From JACKHO01 sp041398745 (GTDB lineage Bacteria > Planctomycetota > Planctomycetia > Planctomycetales > Planctomycetaceae), in NCBI GenBank assembly GCA_041398745.1, contig JAWKUB010000007.1, positions 124,001-188,000 on the forward strand: a stretch of 64,000 nt of DNA, in the 5' to 3' direction. Position numbers and translations under genes: made by a program. The notes under the pieces were generated by a model that saw only the letters and a program-made list of their open reading frames with translations, did no database searches and was not told where the DNA came from. Within the stretch, counting starts at the first letter, position 1, and each line of letters starts with the position of its first letter. Below, piece by piece: positions 1-9,177 of this stretch.

Positions 1-467
1 GGAAAAAACGACCAGGGCCAGTCCGGTGTCCAGCCACGATGGATGACAGCTTCCTGGGGATCATCTGGGTCCACAAAGCAGACTGTTTCGGTTCCTGGCT
101 GCAGTTCATTGACAACTTTCTTCCGCCAGTCTCGCGAATTGGAATTCATGTCAAAGAACGAATAGCGCTCGGCCGTAAATTTCTGTCCATTGACCTCATA
201 GCTGTACACAACATCGATCGAGTACGAGTCATTATCATCACCACGATGAACGCCGAGCTCGCATTCATCGATGAGGCATGGTGTCGGCTTCCAACTAGCT
301 GCCTCCTGCATTTTCAGCCATGGTCCAATGACCATGAAGTAGCCCATGGCGCAGCCCACGGTCAGAAAAACTCCGAAGAACAGACACCCCACAACCGTGC
401 CGCCAAGTAATCCGCAGCCCATCGCGGGAGTTTGAGTTAATGGGGATTTTGCTTTGGCTGCAGCCAT
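1..467 (-). CDS. DUF3592-like membrane protein, partial (C-terminus beyond window)
   Basis: The frame opens with ATG at 467 and is still open at base 1, giving at least 155 residues. After about 15 polar residues there is one strong membrane segment rich in Gly, Val, Leu and Phe (about residues 16-40). A beta-rich region follows, with the pattern W-x-P-T-x-C-x-I-x-E and then D-x-V-Y-S-Y-E-V-N-G-Q, typical of the DUF3592 architecture, and later a P-G-x-E-x-x-C-F-V-D-P segment. Family function is unknown. It lies 51 bases downstream of the large FG-GAP protein on the same strand, so co-transcription is possible. Open frames on the plus strand here are shadows of it. The family call is from pattern recognition; the coding call is firm. 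Confidence 0.75.
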   Translation of the reverse strand, partial: MAAAKAKSPLTQTPAMGCGLLGGTVVGCLFFGVFLTVGCAMGYFMVIGPWLKMQEAASWKPTPCLIDECELGVHRGDDNDSYSIDVVYSYEVNGQKFTAERYSFFDMNSNSRDWRKKVVNELQPGTETVCFVDPDDPQEAVIHRGWTPDWPWSFF

Positions 468-518
468 GTGCGTCGAATCCGATTCGCAGTACGTGAAAAT
501 TCAGTTTCAGTCGTTGGC

Positions 519-3500
519 TCAGGGGACGAGCGCCTTCCTGAAGCCTGCGTTGTTTAGTGTGCGTGTCTGATACTCACGCAGGTATTCCTGGTACTCCTCC
601 GTCTCCGGAGGCGACTCAATGTACGGGTAGCTCGACATTTCGTGGAATGGTAACGGTTCGGAACTCTGTCCGTACACAGTGTGCATTTGAGCGTCTTTGT
701 CCCAGCCGACACTGTATATGACGAAATCTCGCGTCCATCCCTCCGGCGGAGCGGGCACGGCGGCAAATTCCAAAGTCAGTTCATCCCCTGGACCTTCCAC
801 GACCAGCATGTTGTCGCTCGATTCCAACAATGGCAACACGTCGCCGAAGCGAGTGAAGTGTCCCTGCATTGTCCCTACCTGTGGTGTGAAAGGTACCTGG
901 TCGTAGTCGTAATGATCGGGGCCGTTGTGCGGATGCGGAGTAACTGACGACATCCCACGATAGTGCAAGTCCGCAGACAGAAGTTCCAGTGGTGTCTCGA
1001 TGACTTCCACTTCGGGATCATTCACCGAGTAGGCAATGCGGTCCCAGGCGAACTCCATGGAGGAGCGGAGTTGAACGCGGGGATCATTCCGGTTCAGTAC
1101 AGCCGAAACGTCGAGGACAATGGTCTTCGTTTTGCCGCCAACAAAGCCGGTGAACGGAATGGCTTCCACCCATTCGCCGTTTTCGTTGGGCACCCATAGG
1201 GAAAGTGGCTGTGGAATGGAAAGCAGCGTCCCGCCTGCGGAAACGTGTTCATGAATTGCTGCAGAGACACCGGCATCCGGCGCATGCAACCAGCCAGTAA
1301 GGAACAGCTTCACCTGTGGTTGGTCGCCAGCCTGCTCTTCGAGCGCCAATTTTACTTCCACGACGGTTGGCTCAGTGAGTCCGTGCGCGAGTTGGTCATC
1401 AAACGGCTTCGCATACACGTCATCGACTAGTGCAACCTCGGGTAATAAGTCGCGTCCGTGTTGATTCGTGACACTCGCCGGCGTTCGCAGATTTCCCGTC
1501 ACGTGCAACTTGTGTTCGGCAACGGAAGGCGGACCGACTTTTTCATTTGTGAAGACTTCGACCTCGGCGGGATGGTCAACAGCGATCAGCCGCACTTCAT
1601 CGAGGTATGTGGCCTCACGAAGTTCTTCGGTAATGTGCAGCCGGTACTTTCCATCGACCGGCTCCAGTAGTTCACCAGGAATCTTGATGTACTCCCACGG
1701 CCGACTCGGAACGAGTTCACCGGTTGGCGACGGCAATCCAAGTGGCGAGGCCCACAGCAGGTCCGTAACGAAGTGGGTGCCAGAACCACTTTCTGCGTAA
1801 AGGTAAGGGCACGAACCAATGACGACTTGCGACTCACAAAGAAGAGTGTTGACCGGCGGTGTGAGATGATGTTGTGGGATGCCATTCGTCCAAATGACGC
1901 GTACCGAGTCGACCTGCTCAATGTCGCCCAGGCCAAAGTGTGTATGAGCCCCCTTGACGACCCGGGCCTGGAAATGGTTCCCGGCCCGAACTTCCACTGT
2001 GGAACCAATGGCATAGTGGTTCATCCGACGACTGGAAATGGCCGGATTGTTGGGGTCGTATTCATCTGCGACAAGGCCCAGGTTGAACCAGTTTCCACTG
2101 CCAGGTGACATGTTCCCCTGCAATTTCACCCGACCTTTGTTGATGGTGAGCAGATCCAATGTTCCATTAGCATCAATGTCAGCAATCTCGACGTTGGCCG
2201 TTCGGCTGAGTTCGGTTCCCATGAGCAAGGGAACGAAGGATTTTGGCCTCACCGATTCAAATGGCTCAAGCGGTCCAAGAAATGCCATTTCATCGTGCCG
2301 GAGTAAATCCTCGTGGCCGTCATTGTCAAAGTCGGCGAGTTGAAACCTTTCCGCCTGTGTCTTCTGCGAATGGGCACGTTGAAAAGTCAGCTTGCCACTT
2401 TCCGTTGTGATGCCGCGTAGCAACTGGAGGGAGTCCGTGTTCAGCACGAACAAATCCCATGTGGCGTCTCCGTTCCAGTCCGAAATAGCCAGATAGCTTC
2501 CACGAACGGGTTCGTCATCAGCGATCAAATCGCGATAACGCACAAGGCCATGACGTAGATTTTCGAGCATTCCGCATTGTCCGCTCTCTCCGACGACGAG
2601 GATGTCCAAGTCGACGTCGCGGTCAATATCGACGGGCAGGAATTGTCTGACGACGAAATCCTGTGGCAGATTGGCGGGTGAGTCGGTCCGCAGTGCGAAT
2701 GCCCAGTCTGTCTTGTTCGACCATTGCTGGATGTTGCCCGGGCCGGTTGCGGCGAGAATGTCGAGGTCTCCGTCGATGTCGACGTCAACAACAGCGACGG
2801 CACTGACGGCAAGCTTTTCGTCGCTGTCGAGTTGCTGAGACAGAAGGGAGCGAGTACCAGTCTCTTTGTCTAACTGGTTTTTCAGGAGCAGAATTCCCGC
2901 CGGTCCATAGAGCAGTAAATCCATATCGGCTCTACGGCATCCTGGATTGCCCGGCATGTCGGCTTTGACTTGTTGCGGAGATTCTCGTTCGTCAGCGTCG
3001 AGGTCCACGGCGATTACGTGGTCGTAATCGCCTTCAAGTGAAGCCGAACAAATGAGGCTCCACTCTCCATCCTGTTCCTGGCGTCCCCAGAGCGATACCT
3101 CATTCGTGTGGAGCACGCACAGATCGTCGATTTCATTCAAATCAAAGTCACCGACAGCAACATCAATGGCGTCCTTGGCAAGTTCATCCGGGAGTGGGGC
3201 TTCTTCGAAGTCGAAAGGATCGTCGCCCGACGCAGCGTTCGTCTCGGCCGATTTGGCTTGAGACAAGACGTCACTGGAAAGTGACAGGGCAACAAATTCG
3301 AGCGGGTGCTTCTCCAACTGGATTTTGTCACTTTGGGCTGCATCTTCGGGACGCAGCACGTTGGCGACCATCCGCACGTTTCGCAAAAGTACGCTGGAAT
3401 TGTCGCTGGCAACGGCGTCCTTGGCCTCGGTGACAAGTTCTACGACATCAATCCGATGCTTACGCAAAATCTCCGATTGAACGACCCCCAGCGATGTCGC

Positions 3501-4193
3501 GGCTTTCTCCAATGTGTCACTTAAGCCAGTCGATTTGGCCTCCGCTTGCCGTACCAGTACCTCTTGCAAAACCCACAGGTTCTCAGGATTTGCTGCATAC
3601 GCTTTTTCCAGCCCATCCAGTCCGGCAGCCTGGAGCGTGTTGTCCGGTGAACTGTAGGCCACACGCGACATTTCGTAAGGGAAGGCGGGATCACCCGGGG
3701 CCAGCTCGACCGCCGTTTTGAGGAATTCGATGGCCTGGGCATCTTGCTTTAGGGCCTGTGCGCGTCGGGATGAGAAAAGTGCCCAGGGGACTTGTTCGTC
3801 GGGAAATTCCTTGAGACGGTCCAGAGCACGTTCCATGAGGGACAGCAGTTCTTCCCGACGAGCGACTTTTTGTTGCTCGTGATGCCCCGTGAGGTCGTCG
3901 ATTCCGACCAAATACGTCAGCGCCAGATTTCGGTGTACCGCCGTTTCATTCGGCAGTTGTTCCACCAGCGACTCCAGTCGCGACGCCGCGGCTTCATAGT
4001 CGCTGTTCTCAAGTTCGGCCAAACTGAGTTGAAACTCTGAAATTAATTCGTTGACATTTGTCAGGGGACCGTTTGGACCGACTGGCGGATTTGGGCCTGG
4101 GCTCCTGCGCGGCAGAAGATAGAACAATGCCGCAGCCGCCACGATGCCCGCAACAATTGCCAGGTTGATGTAGGTCGTTCTGCGCTGGCTCAT
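519..4193 (-). CDS. Large membrane-anchored TPR / FG-GAP repeat / ASPIC-UnbV protein (CRTAC-like)
   Basis: About 1,224 residues from the ATG at 4193; the frame extends 22 codons further, but the sequence from MSQRR gives the normal polar-then-hydrophobic start. Residues about 8-28 form a single membrane anchor. TPR-like helices follow (about 45-240), then a long stretch of VCBS/FG-GAP beta-propeller repeats with calcium-type DxDxDG motifs, for example D-V-D-I-D-G-D-L-D and D-F-D-N-D-G. An ASPIC/UnbV-type segment lies around residues 700-790 and ends in a V-x-V-x-W-x-x-G pattern. The C-terminal 400 residues are beta-rich and not recognised. The architecture is common in planctomycetes and the role is unknown; an extracytoplasmic binding or scaffolding role is inferred. 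Confidence 0.85.
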   Translation of the reverse strand: MSQRRTTYINLAIVAGIVAAAALFYLLPRRSPGPNPPVGPNGPLTNVNELISEFQLSLAELENSDYEAAASRLESLVEQLPNETAVHRNLALTYLVGIDDLTGHHEQQKVARREELLSLMERALDRLKEFPDEQVPWALFSSRRAQALKQDAQAIEFLKTAVELAPGDPAFPYEMSRVAYSSPDNTLQAAGLDGLEKAYAANPENLWVLQEVLVRQAEAKSTGLSDTLEKAATSLGVVQSEILRKHRIDVVELVTEAKDAVASDNSSVLLRNVRMVANVLRPEDAAQSDKIQLEKHPLEFVALSLSSDVLSQAKSAETNAASGDDPFDFEEAPLPDELAKDAIDVAVGDFDLNEIDDLCVLHTNEVSLWGRQEQDGEWSLICSASLEGDYDHVIAVDLDADERESPQQVKADMPGNPGCRRADMDLLLYGPAGILLLKNQLDKETGTRSLLSQQLDSDEKLAVSAVAVVDVDIDGDLDILAATGPGNIQQWSNKTDWAFALRTDSPANLPQDFVVRQFLPVDIDRDVDLDILVVGESGQCGMLENLRHGLVRYRDLIADDEPVRGSYLAISDWNGDATWDLFVLNTDSLQLLRGITTESGKLTFQRAHSQKTQAERFQLADFDNDGHEDLLRHDEMAFLGPLEPFESVRPKSFVPLLMGTELSRTANVEIADIDANGTLDLLTINKGRVKLQGNMSPGSGNWFNLGLVADEYDPNNPAISSRRMNHYAIGSTVEVRAGNHFQARVVKGAHTHFGLGDIEQVDSVRVIWTNGIPQHHLTPPVNTLLCESQVVIGSCPYLYAESGSGTHFVTDLLWASPLGLPSPTGELVPSRPWEYIKIPGELLEPVDGKYRLHITEELREATYLDEVRLIAVDHPAEVEVFTNEKVGPPSVAEHKLHVTGNLRTPASVTNQHGRDLLPEVALVDDVYAKPFDDQLAHGLTEPTVVEVKLALEEQAGDQPQVKLFLTGWLHAPDAGVSAAIHEHVSAGGTLLSIPQPLSLWVPNENGEWVEAIPFTGFVGGKTKTIVLDVSAVLNRNDPRVQLRSSMEFAWDRIAYSVNDPEVEVIETPLELLSADLHYRGMSSVTPHPHNGPDHYDYDQVPFTPQVGTMQGHFTRFGDVLPLLESSDNMLVVEGPGDELTLEFAAVPAPPEGWTRDFVIYSVGWDKDAQMHTVYGQSSEPLPFHEMSSYPYIESPPETEEYQEYLREYQTRTLNNAGFRKALVP

Positions 4194-4321
4194 GGGCTCA
4201 TGGAAAAGGATGGGAAAAGCAACTGGGAATAAAGACACCACAAAGGTTACCCTTCCCAAGTCGCCGCGTTAACGGCTATCCGCAGAATTTTCCGAACCTT
4301 CCACCGCGTCAGAAATTTGCC

Positions 4322-4660
4322 ATGTCCGAATCGGTGCCAGAAACTGGACCCAACAGAACGCTTGTCGGCGTATTGGCCGTGCTATGTCTACTGGCGGGTG
4401 CAGCAATTTGGCTATTCGATTCGTCAGAAAACATGTTGTGCGCCATTCTCATTCGCACCGGACTTGTGCTTGGGCCCCTTTGGGCTGTATTGCCCACGAA
4501 GGGCCGCGCGGCCGCGTGGACGCGAGTAAGCTGGGTGTGGATTGTCGGACTCGTCGGCGTGCTGTTCCTGCTCGTGTCACGCCCGTGGGTGTTGGTGCCA
4601 ATCTTCCTGGCACTATTCGTGCTGTCGATGTTTTCCTGGGGCAGTCCAAAGAAGAAGTAA
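4322..4660 (+). CDS. Small three-helix membrane protein, unknown function
   Basis: 112 residues starting MSESVPETG. Three hydrophobic segments are evident, at about residues 14-31, 38-56 and 69-102 (the last may be two passes), followed by a basic GSPKKK tail, so the C-terminus is probably cytoplasmic. It is divergent from the large FG-GAP gene, with 128 bases between the two starts, and converges on the exported protein at 4685. I do not recognise the family. Open frames in the other phases give Arg/Cys-rich nonsense, which supports this phase. No clear Shine-Dalgarno site precedes the ATG. Confidence 0.6.
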   Translation: MSESVPETGPNRTLVGVLAVLCLLAGAAIWLFDSSENMLCAILIRTGLVLGPLWAVLPTKGRAAAWTRVSWVWIVGLVGVLFLLVSRPWVLVPIFLALFVLSMFSWGSPKKK

Positions 4661-4684
4661 CTGCAATTCGTCGAACAAGACGTA

Positions 4685-6268
4685 CTATTCTTCTGGATTG
4701 GGCATGGGAGGTTGTAGCCCTGCCTCTCGCTTGCGAGCCGATTTACCAGCTGTCTGCCCAATGGACACGACCCTGACTTCGTCCAGATGGGTACGTCGGA
4801 AGAAGCGAACGGTGAGTCCGGAGTCTGCGTAGATCAAAACTTGAGTCAGGCCACGACTTGAGGGGAGTCGCAGCGTTGTCGTCGGCTCCGTTCCCATGGC
4901 GTCGCGTACCTGCTTAATGGTCATCCCTTCAATAATGCGTCCTTCACGAATGGCGGTGTCAATTTTCGTCTCCATTTGCACGGGCGCTTCATCCTTTGGA
5001 ATCCACTTCCCGCCATAAAGTACGTAGTCGTTCGCTTCGAGCCAGCGAGTTGATTCGGGATAGCCGGGATCGACTTTATATGCTTCGATGTAGAGCTCCG
5101 CCGCCTGCTTTTCGTCCGAGAGCAGGGTAATCCAGTCTTCAGCGAGGTTGCAAAGACCTCTTCCGCGGTCGCGCCGCATGCCCGGCTCACGAGCCCTGAG
5201 CCATTCACGACGCACCTCAGCGACTCGTTCAGGCTCTTTGCGTGCTTCAAACTTCTTTCCCAAATCGAGCATTTCCTGGCGTGTCATTAAGCCGACACGG
5301 GAAACGAGGTAATCGAGTCCCATGTTTCGATACTGTTCCGCCAGTTCCGGATACTCGGGAAGGAACGTTTCGACGCGTCCGGCAATTTCTTCGCCGTTAC
5401 TGCCGTCTTCTTCGGCGTCTCGCTTAATGCGCGAAAGCTCCAGTTCGATGACGAACAGCCGGTCGTAAATGTCCCGCTCGCCAGCATTCGCATTTGCGTA
5501 AACGGTGAGGGGATCCTCCTGATAGTCTTTCTGCACGTCTGGATCGACAGCCGCCAAATACTTCGTTCCTCCCTTCAGTTGTTTCTTGAGCAACGCCGTC
5601 AGTTCATCGACATTCGTGTTCTGCTTGGGACGCAAAGCAATTTGGTACTGCTTGCGATAGGCCGCGTGCGCCATTTCGCGAGCGTATTCCGCCGTGAGTC
5701 CGAAGTTCAGTGCCTTCGTGGCCAGTTCCAACAGGCCTTTGTAGTTGTCGGACTCAAGCTCTGTTCGTTCCAGGTCAATGCCGTTGCGACGCAGTTCGCC
5801 AGCTTTCGCCAGGAGCGATTCGTCGGAATAAAACGTCCCTCGGCGTGTAATCCAGTCGGCGAGTTCGTACCAGCCTTCCGGGCGGCGTGGATCAACGCCG
5901 GCACGCCTGATACGGAGTTGTTCTTCGCCATCGGGATACGTGGAAATGTCCTCAATAACAAAGACGATTTCTTTATCCTGTTCCTCAAGACGTCCCGTGA
6001 CCGCAACAACTTTTGCGCCTTTGGTATTCAGCACCTTTCCCGTCGGCATGAGAAACCTGAGCGGGCATTTGGTGAATCGCATTTCTGTTTGCCCGAGAAA
6101 TGCGTAACGACCTTCCAGGTGCCACTTCACCGAGGCTTTTGCAAGTTGCGGCCACTTTTCCTCAGCCTCCATGAAGTCCTGGATGGAGCGGGGCTCAACA
6201 GCCAGCGCGGCATTGCCGAGGGCAATGGTGAAGTACAGTAGTGTAAACCAGCGGGCCGTTGCTCTCAC
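4685..6268 (-). CDS. Exported protein of unknown function with helical repeats and an SmpA-like C-terminal pattern
   Basis: 527 residues. The N-terminus (basic MRATARWF, a hydrophobic stretch, then ALA-VEP) is a standard Sec signal peptide cleaved near residue 23. Next come a beta-rich region (about 45-115) and a long charged helical region (about 120-420) with TPR-like spacing. Near residues 450-500 the pattern G-M-T-I-K-Q-V-R-D-A-M-G, followed by beta strands, resembles the G-x-T-x-x-x-V-x-x-x-L-G core of SmpA/BamE-type domains; that similarity is my inference. The ATG overlaps the stop of the upstream gene by four bases, implying translational coupling. I do not recognise the full-length family. 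Confidence 0.75.
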   Translation of the reverse strand: MRATARWFTLLYFTIALGNAALAVEPRSIQDFMEAEEKWPQLAKASVKWHLEGRYAFLGQTEMRFTKCPLRFLMPTGKVLNTKGAKVVAVTGRLEEQDKEIVFVIEDISTYPDGEEQLRIRRAGVDPRRPEGWYELADWITRRGTFYSDESLLAKAGELRRNGIDLERTELESDNYKGLLELATKALNFGLTAEYAREMAHAAYRKQYQIALRPKQNTNVDELTALLKKQLKGGTKYLAAVDPDVQKDYQEDPLTVYANANAGERDIYDRLFVIELELSRIKRDAEEDGSNGEEIAGRVETFLPEYPELAEQYRNMGLDYLVSRVGLMTRQEMLDLGKKFEARKEPERVAEVRREWLRAREPGMRRDRGRGLCNLAEDWITLLSDEKQAAELYIEAYKVDPGYPESTRWLEANDYVLYGGKWIPKDEAPVQMETKIDTAIREGRIIEGMTIKQVRDAMGTEPTTTLRLPSSRGLTQVLIYADSGLTVRFFRRTHLDEVRVVSIGQTAGKSARKREAGLQPPMPNPEE

Positions 6269-7536
6269 AATTCCACTCCTGCAGCATGGGCCTGTTGGTT
6301 CAGGAACTCGAGGATTTCGAACGACTCTTCATCTGTCTGAGGAAACTGCAGTGCTCGATAGGTGACGGGATTCGTCCACAGAAAGCCCGACTCTGGAGCA
6401 AATTTGACGACCCAGGTGTCGCCATCGAGTCGGCAGTCCTGAAGCTTCCCGCCGAACAGAACAACGGTCTCTGCGTTCGGGGTGACCAGTTCATCGAAGC
6501 AGGCGAAATCCACATGCACTTCAATACGGCGCCCCGACTCTTCCGTAACCCAGGGAAATCGTAGTTCGTAGTGGCTTTTAGCTCGTGAGTATTCCTTTTC
6601 CTTGAGCTCGCGAGGACGAACCGGGCCTTCGATAATGTACCAGTCCAGGTTGTGTCTTCCACAGACGTAGTCGGAAAGCTGGTTTTGCTGCTCTGCATCG
6701 AACTGCTCGGTCGCCAACTCGGCTTCATCGATGAGGTCAATGAGAGTACCAGAAGCGAGACGCGTAAGTGCCAATGTTTCGCTGTGGAGCTGTCTGATTT
6801 CTCGCGACTCAAGATCATTCCGGCCCAATGTGTCAAAGGCATCAACAGCAGCGGCAAAGTGATCTCGGGCTGCCAGCCAGTCTGCCTCTGCAAGTGCTGC
6901 TCGGCCTGCTTCTACTTCCACTTGAATGGTTCGTTCCGCCACACGGTTTTCGTGATTGCGAAAGAAGAAGAAAACGGTCAGGGCAACGAGGACAAACAAC
7001 GCCAGGGAAACGAAACGCAACGGCGTAAACAGCCCGCTGACGAATTGTCCGAGAATTGTCGTGACAGGCACACTTGGAATCGCGGGCGCCGGAGGCGGTT
7101 CGGCGACTCGCTTCTTTTCGGTTTTCTCACGCTGCGGTCGGGTTCGCGGAGGAAGTGGCGGCGCCTCGAACTCCATGTCGGGAGGTCGTTCGGCAATGTT
7201 CTGTCGACTCTGCCCGTTCTGACGCGGTGTCGACTCGGAAACGACCTCGACTTCCTCTTCCAGGATGTATTCGACGTCGTCAACTTCCACGACGTCTGGT
7301 TCGTCCCTTAAGGCCAGTTCCGGTTCTGACTTGGCTTTTTGTTTGGGGACTGGGAAGGGATCGTGAGGAAGAATGAAGAGCGATGCACCGCACGTCTTGC
7401 AAACAAGGTGCTGGTGTCGGTTACGTCGAATCCCCATGTGAGGCTGCCCACAGTCGCACAGCGTCTGGAACGGTTCCGGATTTTCGTCCTTGTGGGGACG
7501 AAATACGCTCGTCGCTTTCGAGAACCAGTCGGACAT
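6265..7536 (-). CDS. Zinc-ribbon, single-pass membrane protein of unknown function
   Basis: 423 residues. The N-terminal 50 residues hold two CxxC-like pairs (C-D-C at about 28-30 and C-K-T-C at about 47-50), with His residues between, suggesting a small zinc ribbon. A long acidic, proline-rich linker follows, then one membrane segment near residues 175-198. The rest (about 200-423) is a charged alpha/beta domain that would lie outside the cytoplasm. The last four bases overlap the start of the exported 527-residue protein, so the pair probably forms one unit, a cytoplasmic metal-binding head tethered across the membrane plus a secreted partner. The pairing is inference; no named family is recognised. 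Confidence 0.75.
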   Translation of the reverse strand: MSDWFSKATSVFRPHKDENPEPFQTLCDCGQPHMGIRRNRHQHLVCKTCGASLFILPHDPFPVPKQKAKSEPELALRDEPDVVEVDDVEYILEEEVEVVSESTPRQNGQSRQNIAERPPDMEFEAPPLPPRTRPQREKTEKKRVAEPPPAPAIPSVPVTTILGQFVSGLFTPLRFVSLALFVLVALTVFFFFRNHENRVAERTIQVEVEAGRAALAEADWLAARDHFAAAVDAFDTLGRNDLESREIRQLHSETLALTRLASGTLIDLIDEAELATEQFDAEQQNQLSDYVCGRHNLDWYIIEGPVRPRELKEKEYSRAKSHYELRFPWVTEESGRRIEVHVDFACFDELVTPNAETVVLFGGKLQDCRLDGDTWVVKFAPESGFLWTNPVTYRALQFPQTDEESFEILEFLNQQAHAAGVEL

Positions 7537-7927
7537 CGACGTTGTTGCGTCTGTGAGGTGTCAACGGAAGAATCAGCCAGGAAGCACAGTCCCACAGTGT
7601 ATACGTCGCACACACCAAGAACCATACAAACAAACTGGGGTGAGTTTCCGGCTTTTCTGGAATTCGACGGAAATTCAGAAGGGCGGGGGGGATTTTCGCC
7701 GTTGCCTTAGCGGTTGCAGTCTTGAAGGACTGCGGAAGGTTGTCCGATCAGCGAAACTGCCGCGTCTGTAATTCCTGTAGGTGGCGGTGAAGGACTGTTC
7801 GCTGGAAAGTGCATTCGATGGTCCCTTCTTCTTCAGGGCACCCACAACCGACGTGTAGAGTGAATCAGTGCAGTGCGTCTTTTCCGTGCTGCCGCATGCT
7901 AATGATTCAAAAATGGAACGTCGTACC
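7537..7927. other. Divergent intergenic region
   Basis: 391 bases between two divergent start codons, so it should contain promoters for both sides. I see no convincing sigma-70 pair, no hairpin with a T-tract and no credible short gene. Open frames here have no ribosome-binding site and odd composition. Confidence 0.5.
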
Positions 7928-8872
7928 ATGTCTGTATTCAAAGGATTCCTGGCTGGGTTGACGGTTGGCGCGTTGCTCGCACTTTTTGCCGTGAATTATC
8001 ACGTCGTGCATACGACTGAGGGACATGTGGTGATTTCTCGAACCACCCGCGCACCGCTCCGAAGTTCGTACGTTGACGTGCGGAAGTGGAGTGATGCCAT
8101 GTGGCAGCAATATCCCGAGGTGGCGACCGCTCTCTCGAAATCGGGCCATACCGCTGCGATGACCAGCAGTGGGCTGCCCGAGAACGCATTGCAGGTTTCC
8201 GTGGACGCGGAACCATTGTTCGGGGCGATCGAGGACGTCATTCCGGTTGAAGTACCAGTCCCAATTCGCTTCTTCGATGAGAATGGTCAGGTCGTGGAAT
8301 CGCAGCGCGACGGTAAGAGCACCGGGACGCAGGAAAATCGAACAGAAGCCAGTGAGACAATTCCCTGGGAGGAATTTCTCAGACGCTCTCAACAGACCAG
8401 CGCGCCTGATGGGCAATCTCAGTACGAGCCAAAGCCGACTTCGCAGCCGCTGGATGAGTCGCTGTTGACCGCCTCCACAGAGTCAAGTGTCCTGCCGAGT
8501 CTGTTTCACTCGGCAAACAAAAGCAGCGCCGTTGAATCGCTACGCGATACCGTGAACGACCTGCTGGTGGAGGAGTCGAACGCCCTGTTCGGCCTGGAAG
8601 ATTCTGCTTCAGAGCAGGTCGCTGTCCCGCAGAATGTGCAGCGCATCGATCCCCGCAGTGAAGCTCCGGAGCGGGAATGGGTGCGTGGCATGTTACAGTC
8701 GCTCATTCCCGATTCAACAATTCCTGGCCAGTCCAGTGCTGGCAGCGACCCGAGCCTTTCGTTGCCAACAGCACTGCTCGACGCCCCTTTGCCGTCAACT
8801 GGAATGCAGAGCGGTTCCCTCCTGAACGAAACAAACGTCGTTCCACCAGTTCGTGCCGTACGTCCGTTCTAG
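7928..8872 (+). CDS. Membrane-anchored protein of unknown function
   Basis: 314 residues from the ATG at 7928 (MSVFKGFLAGLTVG); an ATG five codons earlier (7913) is possible. Residues about 4-22 form one membrane anchor. The next 60 residues are well structured, with V-V-H-T-x-E-G-H-V-V-I-S-R-T then a Trp-rich V-R-K-W-S-D-A-M-W-Q-Q-Y-P. The remainder is low-complexity, rich in Ser, Gln, Glu and Pro and probably disordered. I do not recognise it. The gene is followed by a palindromic dispersed repeat at 8902 and converges on the coiled-coil cluster at 9178-10915. Confidence 0.7.
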   Translation: MSVFKGFLAGLTVGALLALFAVNYHVVHTTEGHVVISRTTRAPLRSSYVDVRKWSDAMWQQYPEVATALSKSGHTAAMTSSGLPENALQVSVDAEPLFGAIEDVIPVEVPVPIRFFDENGQVVESQRDGKSTGTQENRTEASETIPWEEFLRRSQQTSAPDGQSQYEPKPTSQPLDESLLTASTESSVLPSLFHSANKSSAVESLRDTVNDLLVEESNALFGLEDSASEQVAVPQNVQRIDPRSEAPEREWVRGMLQSLIPDSTIPGQSSAGSDPSLSLPTALLDAPLPSTGMQSGSLLNETNVVPPVRAVRPF

Positions 8873-8901
8873 AACAAGTTTTGAATTGGTTTTCAGTCAA
8901 C

Positions 8902-8994
8902 TTGTGAGCCGAAGGCCGTAAGGCCTCGGGCCAATGGTCTTGCCCGGTCGCTTACGCGTCGCGGCTCACAGCTGAATACGAAATCGAAAAATGC
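8902..8994. repeat. Dispersed palindromic repeat, family B, copy 1
   Basis: The block starts TGTGAGCC and at 8970 ends GGCTCACA, so it can form a long imperfect hairpin. The reverse complement of 8902-8994 matches 59152-59221 over roughly 70 bases, including the tail TTTTTCGATTTCGTATTCAG. A shorter copy of its first 29 bases lies at 18688-18717. It carries no coding signal. It sits just after a stop codon, so it may also act as a transcript end. Confidence 0.85.
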
Positions 8995-9027
8995 TCTAGC
9001 ACGTCAGTTCACGTGAATAGCTTCGGC

Positions 9028-9052
9028 CGGTGGCACAGACATTGCTTTCGGT
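9028..9052 (+). repeat. Degenerate copy of the GGTGGCACAGACA palindrome (family D)
   Basis: CGGTGGCACAGACATTGCT matches the left arm of the copies at 23757 and 35039, but the right arm is decayed, so the palindrome is no longer complete. Confidence 0.5.
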
Positions 9053-9112
9053 GTTCTGGCTCAAGATGAACGCGGGCACTGATGGTTTCGGCAACCAGGC
9101 CGAGAGCAGTCT

Positions 9113-9158
9113 CAATAAAAAATCCCCCATGTTGCCTGAAGGCTACATGGGGGATTCC
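9113..9158 (-). terminator. Rho-independent terminator of the minus-strand coiled-coil operon
   Basis: Arms 9121-9132 (AATCCCCCATGT) and 9145-9156 (ACATGGGGGATT) form a perfect 12-bp stem, extended inside by GCC/GGC. Read on the minus strand the hairpin is followed by a TTTTTTATT tract (plus-strand bases 9113-9120). It lies about 20 bases past the stop codon of the 43-residue gene. Confidence 0.85.
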
Positions 9159-9177
9159 TGTTCAATTCAGTGTGAAG

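Noticed and set aside
39..410. Plus-strand open frame of 123 codons at the left edge
   Set aside because: It is antisense to a better frame (467 to 1, minus) with a membrane helix and DUF3592-like pattern.
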